NCBI GenBank assembly: GCA_910585615.1
Contig: CAJUFO010000020.1
Location: forward strand, 34,564-60,039
Source of the DNA: an uncultured Acetatifactor sp.
GTDB taxonomy: Bacteria; Bacillota; Clostridia; Lachnospirales; Lachnospiraceae
DNA length: 25,476 nt
Reading direction: 5' to 3'
Part shown: one piece after another, positions 15,684 to 22,149 of the stretch
Layout: every line of letters begins with the position of its first letter
Numbering within the stretch: the first letter of the stretch is position 1
Translations under genes and position numbers: made by a program
Notes under the pieces: generated by a model
Databases searched by the model: none
Told to the model about the DNA's origin: nothing
Seen by the model: the letters and a program-made list of their open reading frames with translations, nothing else

Positions 15684-16244
15684 TTATGTAAATGAATATT
15701 CACACGCTGCCTGTCCTTTCTGATAAGTACACTCAATTATTTCAGCAGGATTCATTTTTTCAATATAGGTCAAACACCTGAAAACCATCCCATGACCCAC
15801 AAAAATAACCTTATCATAATTTGAATATTTATCTGCCACGCGTATCATTCTTTTTCGCATATGGCTAAGGGATTCCCATCTGCATTTTTTTCCTGGCGGA
15901 TACTCACCGTTGAATTCAGTAAATTCTCTGGCAAATGCAAAGCTTTCTTCAGAAGTTTCATACTGATTGTTCTCATCAGGTATCCATCCATGCAAATCGA
16001 TATCAACTTCAACTCGTATTCCTGTTTCTCTTGAAAGAATCTGAGCCGTCTGTAACGCTCTTGTGTAGGGAGAAGATACAATAAGTTCTGCCTCTTTCAG
16101 ACGGGCATCTTTTGCCGTTATTTCTGCCTGTTGTCTTCCTTTTTCGGATAAAGGGGCAAAATCCCTGCCAAATCCCCAAAATCCATTTACAAACATATCA
16201 TCGTAATTTGCTTCTCCATGCCTGACAAGATAATACAATGCCAT
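15684..16244 (-). CDS. Histidine phosphatase family protein (phosphoglycerate-mutase-like)
   Basis: The 186-residue protein keeps every family landmark: LVRHGE with the phospho-acceptor His9, APLSEKGRQQAE (30-41), SSPYTRALQTAQIL with Arg62, and the second catalytic His151 in VIFVGHGMVF. Enzymes of this branch remove phosphate from small molecules or proteins; the substrate is not predictable. AGGAGG lies nine bases before the ATG at 16244, and the gene begins only 33 bases after the permease B stop, so it is co-transcribed. Its base composition is much more AT-rich than both flanking permease genes, a sign of recent insertion into the operon. A truncated relative lies at 8455-8640. Confidence 0.88.
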   Translation of the reverse strand: MALYYLVRHGEANYDDMFVNGFWGFGRDFAPLSEKGRQQAEITAKDARLKEAELIVSSPYTRALQTAQILSRETGIRVEVDIDLHGWIPDENNQYETSEESFAFAREFTEFNGEYPPGKKCRWESLSHMRKRMIRVADKYSNYDKVIFVGHGMVFRCLTYIEKMNPAEIIECTYQKGQAACEYSFT

Positions 16245-16277
16245 TTTATGAATCCTCCTGATGCCCTTTAATCCTCC

Positions 16278-17237
16278 TCACTTCCCGCTGATGCGCGGGT
16301 CGATGAGCCGATAGATGACATCCACCAGATAATAGACCACAATCACTACGAAAGTGATGTACAGGATCAGTATCTGCACCACCGGGAAATCCCTGGTGGA
16401 GATGGCGCTGATCAGCAGCCTGCCGATGCCGGGCAGTCCGAACACTTGTTCTATCACAATACTGCCCGCCACGATCTCCGCCACGATCATCCCCAGGAAA
16501 GTGACCACGGGCATCATGGCATTGCGCAGCACATGGGCATACATGACCCGCCGCTTGGTGCAGCCCTTGCTGTAGGCCGTGCGCACATAGTCCGTGCCCA
16601 CCTCCGTCAGCATGGAATTGCGTAAAAATCTTGCCGTCATGGCAATCTTCGGCAGGGCGATGGACAGCGCCGGGAACAGCAGGTATCCCAGGAAGCCCGT
16701 GAAGTCCTCCTCATAGCTGATATAGCCGCCGGGCGCGAAAAGCTTCAGGACGATGCCGAACACGAAAGTCACCAGGATGCCCAAAAAGAAAGAGGGCACC
16801 GCCATAGTGGCCTGGGTGATGACGCCCAGGACAGCGTCCAGCAGCCGGCTGCCGCTCCTGGCCCAGAGCACCCCCAGCGGGATGGACACCAGTATAATCA
16901 ATGCCAGCCCCAGCGCCGCCAGCCACAGCGTCACGGGAAGCTTGTCCCCGATCAGCTCCGCCACCGGCATCATCTCGTTCATGTTCCTGGAGTAGCGATA
17001 GCTGACTCCCAAATCGCCCTTTGCCACCCCCGACATCCAGTTGAAGTACCGGACTGCCGGCGGGTCGTTGAATCCCAGCTCTTCCCGAAGCTGCTCCTCC
17101 CTCTCGGGAGTGGCTTCCGTCCCCAGGATGGATGTGACCACGTCCCCGGGGATGATCTGGAACGCCAGGAAAGCGGCGACGGAAACAAGGAACAATGTCA
17201 TAATGAGAGTGATGGTTTTCTTACCTAAATATTTCAC
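16278..17237 (-). CDS. Oligopeptide/dipeptide ABC permease, DppB/OppB type
   Basis: The 319-residue protein has six predicted membrane helices and the DppB/OppB pattern. An N-terminal helix leads into FQIIPGDVV. The PEREEQLREELGFNDPP segment lies outside the membrane. GDLGVSYRY follows, then the coupling loop GTDYVRTAYSKGCTKRRVMYAHVLRNA, and EQVFGLPGIGRLL comes near the end. The start is GTG at 17237, with AGGAGG seven bases upstream and no better ATG nearby. It follows the binding lipoprotein gene after 77 bases that hold two hairpins. It forms the membrane channel with the DppC-type permease. Confidence 0.9.
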   Translation of the reverse strand: MKYLGKKTITLIMTLFLVSVAAFLAFQIIPGDVVTSILGTEATPEREEQLREELGFNDPPAVRYFNWMSGVAKGDLGVSYRYSRNMNEMMPVAELIGDKLPVTLWLAALGLALIILVSIPLGVLWARSGSRLLDAVLGVITQATMAVPSFFLGILVTFVFGIVLKLFAPGGYISYEEDFTGFLGYLLFPALSIALPKIAMTARFLRNSMLTEVGTDYVRTAYSKGCTKRRVMYAHVLRNAMMPVVTFLGMIVAEIVAGSIVIEQVFGLPGIGRLLISAISTRDFPVVQILILYITFVVIVVYYLVDVIYRLIDPRISGK

Positions 17238-17261
17238 GCTGCCGCCTCCTTTTTATTCCAG

Positions 17262-17309
17262 TTCCCATTCGTGGGAATTTGTTCCGCCTCTGCACTACAG
17301 TGCCGAGGC
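17262..17309 (-). other. Two stem-loops between the binding protein and permease B genes
   Basis: GCCTC-GCAC/GTGC-GAGGC (17309-17286, one mismatch, loop TGTA) is followed by TTCCCA/TGGGAA (17277-17262, loop CGAA). Neither has a T-run. Hairpins at this place commonly protect the abundant binding-protein mRNA and lower permease expression. That role is inferred. Confidence 0.5.
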
Positions 17310-17314
17310 TCTTT

Positions 17315-19012
17315 TTATTCGGTGAAGTACACTGTGCTCATGTCCTGCACATACACAGGGTAGAACTTGTAGCCCGCCAGCTTCTTGCTGATGGCCGTCT
17401 GGTTGGACGCCACCTGGATGAACACGCTGCCCGCCTCGTCGCAGAGGATTTTCTGCAGCTCTTTGTAGCACTCCGCCTTCTCCGCGGGATCCAGAGTGGC
17501 CTGGGTCCTGGTGTAGACCTCATCATATTCCGCGCTGCTGAAATTGATGAAGTTCTTCTTGGAGTCGGTCTGGAAACGGTTCATCAGATATCCCGGCGTC
17601 ATGTCGCAGGTCAGAGAGACGATGGTGGCCTCGTACTGGCGCCCCTTGTAGGTCTCGTCCAGCCAGGTGCTCCACTCCACCGCCTTGATGGTAGCCCGGA
17701 TGCCCGCTGCCTTCAACTGCTCCACCACCACCTCTCCGGTCTGCATGTGGATCTCATAGTTGGAGGGAACGGTAATCTCCAGGTCGAACCCGTCCGGGTA
17801 TCCCGCATCCGCCAAAAGCTCTTTCGCTTTCTCCACATTGGCCGTGGTGCCATAGGTGTCGTTCAGATCCACATAATTCTCCTTCAGCGTGGGCAGCATG
17901 GCCGAGCTGATCAGCGTGCCCTTCCCGCCCCCTACGAAGTTGTTGATCTCTTCCTTGTCTATGGCATAGGAAATGGCCTGGCGCACCCGCACGTCATTCA
18001 GAGGCTCCACCGCATTGTTCAGATACAGCGCCTGCACCGCATTGGAGGGCGACGAAACCACCTGGTGGCTGCCCTGAAGGGCCTGGGCCTGGGAATCCGT
18101 CAGGTAGGCGTAGAAGTCGATGGTGCCGCCCTGGAGCTCCAAAAGGGCCGTGTCGGCGCTGCCTGAAATCTTGAACTCCACCTGATCCAGATAGGGCAGG
18201 CCCTCCTGCCAGTAGTCCGGATTCTTCGCCAGGACGATCCCCTCCTGGGGCTTGTAGGAAACAAAAGAAAAAGGCCCGGTGCCAATGGGATCCACCGCCT
18301 CTCCCTCTCCGCTGCCCGCGGGGATGATGGCTGCCACGAAGCTGTAGATCAGCTCTGTGTTGGCGCTCCCTACTGTCACCTGAACCGTCTTTTCGTCTAT
18401 GATGTCTACGGATTCAATCGCGTTCAGCGTGGAACTTAAGGGCGTGCCATCCAGCAGTCCTGATACCCTCTCCAGAGAGTACTTCACATCCTCAGCCGTC
18501 ACGACGTTGCCATTGTGGAACTTCACGTTTTCCCTCAAGGTGAAGGTGTATACCAGACCATCCTCGGAGATTGTGTAGTCACTGGCTACCGCATTGATCA
18601 GATTGCCGTTCTCATCGGGCTTTACCAAGCCCTCGAAAACATTGAATAAAATTTCGCTCGTTCCTGCCGCCGTCGCTTTGTGAGGGTCAAGACTGTCGAT
18701 ATCCTGTTGTACTCCTACAACGATGGAGCCGCCGTACATATCCCCTGCCTGTCCGGAAGCGCTCCCGCCCTCCGAACCGGATTCCTCCCCGCTCTCCTGC
18801 ACCTCCGTGCTCTCTTCGGAATCATTAGATTCTGTGGAAGCATCGGACTGCCCGGAGTCAGGCTGTGTGGATTCTGTTGTGGACTCCTTTGAGGAATTAT
18901 CCTCCGAAGACTCTCCTGTGCCGTCTGCGCATCCGCCCAGTACAGCCATTCCCAGAAGCGCCGTAACCAGAAGAACACAAAGGCCCTTCTTTCCGTGAAA
19001 ACTTCTTTTCAT
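17315..19012 (-). CDS. Peptide-binding lipoprotein of an ABC importer (family 5 solute-binding protein)
   Basis: The protein has 565 residues from the ATG at 19012 (AGGAGA eight bases upstream). A lipoprotein signal peptide ends in the lipobox LGGC with Cys28. A Ser/Glu/Thr-rich tether of about 65 residues follows (29-92). The family 5 fold then begins with GGSIVVGVQQDIDSLDPHKA, continues through VKFHNGNVVTAEDVKYSLERV and DPIGTGPFSFVSY, and ends FYPVYVQDMSTVYFTE. It would catch oligopeptides, dipeptides or nickel-type ligands outside the cell and pass them to the permeases. A longer start at 19087 lies upstream of the promoter-proximal region and lacks a signal peptide. It is the first gene of the locus and has its own promoter. 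Confidence 0.92.
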   Translation of the reverse strand: MKRSFHGKKGLCVLLVTALLGMAVLGGCADGTGESSEDNSSKESTTESTQPDSGQSDASTESNDSEESTEVQESGEESGSEGGSASGQAGDMYGGSIVVGVQQDIDSLDPHKATAAGTSEILFNVFEGLVKPDENGNLINAVASDYTISEDGLVYTFTLRENVKFHNGNVVTAEDVKYSLERVSGLLDGTPLSSTLNAIESVDIIDEKTVQVTVGSANTELIYSFVAAIIPAGSGEGEAVDPIGTGPFSFVSYKPQEGIVLAKNPDYWQEGLPYLDQVEFKISGSADTALLELQGGTIDFYAYLTDSQAQALQGSHQVVSSPSNAVQALYLNNAVEPLNDVRVRQAISYAIDKEEINNFVGGGKGTLISSAMLPTLKENYVDLNDTYGTTANVEKAKELLADAGYPDGFDLEITVPSNYEIHMQTGEVVVEQLKAAGIRATIKAVEWSTWLDETYKGRQYEATIVSLTCDMTPGYLMNRFQTDSKKNFINFSSAEYDEVYTRTQATLDPAEKAECYKELQKILCDEAGSVFIQVASNQTAISKKLAGYKFYPVYVQDMSTVYFTE

Positions 19013-19105
19013 TACGCTCTTCTCCTCTTCGTCGCAATGGAACGCTTTTATGTACGCTTTCCATTGGCATGATGATAAACCTCTCATTATTCGATTGTCA
19101 TCCTC

Positions 19106-19133
19106 ATTTTACCATAGAATGGGGGAAAAGCAA
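19106..19133 (-). promoter_or_regulatory. Promoter of the peptide uptake operon
   Basis: On the minus strand TTGCTT (19133-19128), 16 bases and TAAAAT (19111-19106) give a sigma-A promoter, with a leader of about 86 bases. The surrounding sequence (ATTCTATGGTAAAATG) is nearly the same as in the promoter of the MNT/HEPN pair at 20247-20274. I see nothing else convincing in the rest of the gap to 19306. Confidence 0.6.
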
Positions 19134-19306
19134 GTATTTTCTGTGGTACAATCGCCGAAAGGAGCAGCCGCATTGCTGTTCACTCCGTACATGGCGGCAG
19201 CTGCACAGGAACTATAAGCCCATCGTTTTAGCGAATATTGGTCTATATTTTACCGTACTGACGATAAAAGACACATTTGACGGTAGGTCTGGCGGACAAT
19301 AGCCAA

Positions 19307-19831
19307 TCAGCCTCCGCCCTCCATCCGTCTGCGGTAGACCTGATACAGACAGTTCCATTCAAAGTCGCTCTCCGGCCGATATGCCCTGGGAAAGCACTCT
19401 GCCAGCCGCTCCTTCGCCTCCGGGGCGCACAGTTCCTCCCGCAGCGTCTCCTTCAAACCGTTAAGCTCCAGAAAGCGCCCTACCTCTTCCAGACCGGCCC
19501 GCACCTTTTCTTCTTCCACGCAATAGTCCATATCATAGCGGGTATCCGTCTCCCACCGGGTCAGCATATCCGTCTTTTCTCCAATCCATTCCGTCAAAAC
19601 TGCCGCAGACCCATTGTTTTTGGTCATGCGCGCCAGCTTGTCTATATCGTGGGTATTCGGCACTGTGATGCCTGCGCATTCCAGAAAAGCCTTCAGGGTC
19701 TTTTCCACTGCCTGCTGCAGGTGATACGCCACCGCATTCATATAAGCCTCATCGTTTTCCGGCACCTTCAGCAGGTTCTCCGCCGCCCGGTAGTCCAGAA
19801 AAGCGCGTCTGAAATACCTGATGTCACACAT
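19307..19831 (-). CDS. HEPN-domain protein (partner of the MNT nucleotidyltransferase)
   Basis: The 174-residue, all-helical protein begins MCDIRYFRRAFLDYRAAENLL and has the HEPN core AVAYHLQQAVEKTLKAFLECAG, then THDIDKLARM. MNT-linked HEPN proteins are toxins or RNases in type VII toxin-antitoxin pairs. I do not see the usual RX4-6H catalytic motif, and TRYDMDY near residue 100 is the closest substitute. It may therefore belong to the non-RNase HEPN branch. The ATG at 19831 overlaps the MNT stop in ATGTGTGA, with AGGGAGG just upstream. An ATG at 19849 is possible but lies inside that ribosome binding region. It ends about 200 bases before the peptide operon promoter. Confidence 0.8.
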   Translation of the reverse strand: MCDIRYFRRAFLDYRAAENLLKVPENDEAYMNAVAYHLQQAVEKTLKAFLECAGITVPNTHDIDKLARMTKNNGSAAVLTEWIGEKTDMLTRWETDTRYDMDYCVEEEKVRAGLEEVGRFLELNGLKETLREELCAPEAKERLAECFPRAYRPESDFEWNCLYQVYRRRMEGGG

Positions 19832-20198
19832 AGCATCCCTCCCTGTCATACACCACGATTCCCTTTTCCTCTATCTCCCTGCGCAGCCGCTCCCCAATCC
19901 GGTCGGCATAGAGCACGTCCACCCCTTCCCCTGTCTCCCCGGCGCTGTAGGAAAATGGCTTCTCCACGTCATACCGCTCGATGCACAGATCCAAATCGCT
20001 GTAACTGTTGCACCGGAATTCCACGCCGCTTCCGAATACGATTGCCGCCTTTATGTTCCCATCCTCCTGGAAGTCCCGCTGGAAAGCCTGCACCAGCTCC
20101 TGTTTTAAGGGGTGCACATACTCCGCATGGAGAAAACCGATTGTCTCATTTTTTCTGTCAAATGTAAAATGCAGGTCAAAATTGTTGTATTTTTTCAT
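19824..20198 (-). CDS. MNT-type nucleotidyltransferase (minimal, partner of the HEPN protein)
   Basis: The 124-residue protein has the minimal nucleotidyltransferase motif GSGVEFRCNSYSDLDL: G56, S57 and the metal ligands D68 and D70. A third acidic position falls in VDVLYAD (D94). In characterised pairs such enzymes neutralise HEPN toxins by adding AMP to them. GGGAGG lies seven bases before the ATG at 20198. The stop overlaps the HEPN start by eight bases, which indicates translational coupling. The N-terminal 40 residues (MKKYNNFDLHFTFDRK) are less typical. The pair is complete and driven by the promoter at 20247-20274. Confidence 0.82.
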   Translation of the reverse strand: MKKYNNFDLHFTFDRKNETIGFLHAEYVHPLKQELVQAFQRDFQEDGNIKAAIVFGSGVEFRCNSYSDLDLCIERYDVEKPFSYSAGETGEGVDVLYADRIGERLRREIEEKGIVVYDREGCYV

Positions 20199-20246
20199 TC
20201 AGTTTCCTCCCAGTTCCTTTCGAGAGGTTTTCCGTTTCTTATCACC

Positions 20247-20274
20247 ATTTTATCATAGAATACAGGGATTGCAA
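20247..20274 (-). promoter_or_regulatory. Promoter of the MNT/HEPN pair
   Basis: On the minus strand TTGCAA (20274-20269), 16 bases and TAAAAT (20252-20247) lie about 50 bases before the MNT ATG. The block ATTCTATGATAAAATG matches the peptide operon promoter at all but one base, with the same distance to the upstream TTGC. Confidence 0.6.
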
Positions 20275-20296
20275 CTATTTTGAGCCCTGTTCAGCT

Positions 20297-20334
20297 TTGA
20301 AAGGTAAACTTATTATATGACTTACCATTTTCAA
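20297..20334. repeat. AT-rich imperfect inverted repeat beside the decayed locus
   Basis: TTGAAAGGTAA (20297-20307) faces TTACCATTTTCAA (20322-20334), complementary apart from a two-base bulge. It lies just past the stop of the response-regulator remnant and may be a terminator relic or a mobile-element end. Confidence 0.3.
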
Positions 20335-20347
20335 GAAATCTCTTGTT

Positions 20348-20578
20348 TCAACATTTTGTTCTAAAATTCCTGGGATGCCGCATCATCAACAGCAGCATAT
20401 GGTATTCAATATCCGACATCTCCCGCGCCGCTCCGTCTACAAAGACCTCATTGAATTCCTCGTGTATCCTGATTCCGCCCATCTCCAGATAGTTTTCCTT
20501 CTCCTCCCCGGTTCCGGAAGCCTTCCCCATGTAGACATGATACCGGCGCAGCAGAGCCTTCACCCTGCCCAGGCCCCC
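20348..20578 (-). pseudogene. C-terminal fragment of an OmpR/PhoB-type response regulator
   Basis: The frame from about 20575 reads LGRVKALLRRYHVYMG, then GGIRIHEEFNEVFVDG and MSDIEYHMLLLMMRHPRNF. This is the end of a receiver domain's linker and the start of the winged-helix DNA-binding domain (compare RVKALLRR … GG.......DG.....LT..E..LL..L..HP). The receiver domain with its phospho-Asp is absent. The DNA-binding domain is cut at the HPR position, where RTKC and a stop follow. It is fused out of frame to the lipoprotein remnant on its right. It cannot encode a working regulator. Confidence 0.7.
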
Positions 20579-21878
20579 GCCACGGTCTGAATGCCGAAGT
20601 TCTCGAGAATATCTGGAACAGCTTTCCGTCCTGCTGCGCGGCTTCGAATACCTTCTCCATAAGCTTTTCCCGGCCGATCTCCTTATCCTTTTTGATGAAA
20701 GGCCACAAATCTTCCAATAGCCCCTTGGCTCCATACTGGCGTATGGGCAGCGCCCCCATGTCCAGAATGTCCGGCCCGTTGCCCGCCATCATGTCCATGT
20801 TCAGCCTGGCAATCCCCGCGGCATTGTCATCGCCTGTGTTCAGCTGGCTGTAGTCCCTGACCTCGATGCGGTAGTCCTCCAGAGGGAAGTAGAAGTTGAT
20901 GTCGTCCTGATTGATATCGGAATCCACCCATGAGAACAGTTTCTCCCCCTCTTTGGCGCCTGCCTTGCAGCCATATACCGTATCTCCGTTCTGATAATAG
21001 AACTGATAGGCTCCTCGGCCGGGCCGGATGCCATAGGCATTCAGAGGCATGGGATATTCCGCCCCCAGGGCTTTCTTTTTCGGGTCGATGGTCTTCAGCA
21101 CATTGTCCGAGGTCTGGGTTTCCTCATTGTAAGAAGAACAGATCATGCCCAGGGTGCCGTCCCCCATGGGCGTCAATGCGCCTGTCATGTCTTTGCCCTC
21201 CACCGTGAACAGCACCTGCAGCCCGGGATCCAGAGCGAATATCTTCTTCTCCGTTACGGCATAGATGTTGCCGTCCCGGTCGAAGGCTGTGCTGTAGACA
21301 GTATCCACATCCAGTTTCTGCGCCAGTCCGCTGATATCGACGCGCTTCAGTTCTTTCCCTGCGGCATCCAGCTGCCGTCGAATCACAGTCTCCTGGATAT
21401 CGCTCTGGTACTGCCATTTATCGTCCGTCTCCTCATTGAATCCCTCAGGGAGCTGGAAGGTGTAGCTGTACACATTCTCCGTGACCCACAGGGTGCCCTC
21501 TGTCCCCACAGAGAGTTCCTGGATGCTTACATTTCCCTCCGTCCCCTCCGGAAGAGGCACCGGCTGGTACTGCTCCAGCTTCACGGCCTCTCCGCCTTCC
21601 AGCGGTATCCTGTAGAGGAAGCTCACATAATTGGCCGCTGCGCTGTCTGCTGGAACCGCTTCATTTGCATTGGCTGCCAGATATATGTTCCGGCTGTCCG
21701 CACAGCCGGCGCTGAGGCCCTCCGCCTCCAGCTTGAGCTCCGTAAATTTCGGCACATACACCGTGCCGGGCAGCCGGCTCTCCTGCTCTTTTTCCCTGCT
21801 GCCGCAGGCAGTCAGCCCCAGGGACAGAATCACGGCCAGCAGCGCGGCCCTTTTCCCTGATTTGTGTCCACACCACAT
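20579..21878 (-). pseudogene. Extracellular solute-binding lipoprotein, 3' part lost
   Basis: The gene starts well: ATG at 21878, AAGGAGGT eight bases upstream, then a signal peptide ending in the lipobox LTAC. A propeller-like N-terminal region follows (repeated WVTENVYSY, AFDRDGNIYAVTEKKIFAL, GDGTLGMIC). The solute-binding part begins near LNTGDDNAAGIARLNMDMMAGNGPDILDMG. At LFQIFS (about 20602) the sense frame shifts: a -1 move restores ENFGIQTVAG, consistent with a small insertion such as a TC duplication. At about 20579 the homology ends at the response-regulator fragment. The original frame runs on as nonsense to 20448. Relatives in Lachnospiraceae are much longer, so most of the solute-binding domain is missing. 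An exported stub could still be made. Confidence 0.7.
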
Positions 21879-21986
21879 GATCGGATACCTCCTTGTATGT
21901 ATTTCTCTATAAATCCAGCATACCTCCTGTTCCTTAATAGATTCCGGCTGTATTCCTTAACAAATCTAAAGCCCCTGCCGCAGCCC

Positions 21987-22000
21987 CGCAAGCGCTTCCA
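21987..22000. promoter_or_regulatory. Possible cre-like (CcpA) site
   Basis: TGGAAGCGCTTGCG on the minus strand has the AAGCGCTT core of a catabolite-response element but misses several consensus positions. It lies between the lipoprotein remnant and the divergent acetyltransferase-kinase gene. Weak support only. Confidence 0.2.
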
Positions 22001-22034
22001 TCCAACCGGCTAGAAGCGAAAAGGCTGAAAAACA

Positions 22035-22063
22035 TTGTATATTATTTCCGCACATGCTATAAT
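22035..22063 (+). promoter_or_regulatory. Sigma-A promoter of the GNAT-HhH-APH gene
   Basis: TTGTAT (22035-22040), a 17-base spacer and TATAAT (22058-22063) form a strong promoter. The leader to the ATG at 22150 is about 80 bases. Confidence 0.7.
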
Positions 22064-22149
22064 TCCCTTATTCATTTTCATAGCGGTTCGTAAAGGGGAT
22101 GCCGGCACGAGGAAATCGCAGAAACATGAAAAAAGGGAGGTTGCAGACA

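Noticed and set aside
14585..15691. 368-codon plus-strand frame opposite permease C
   Set aside because: Antisense shadow with no recognisable domain; the minus strand encodes an intact DppC permease.
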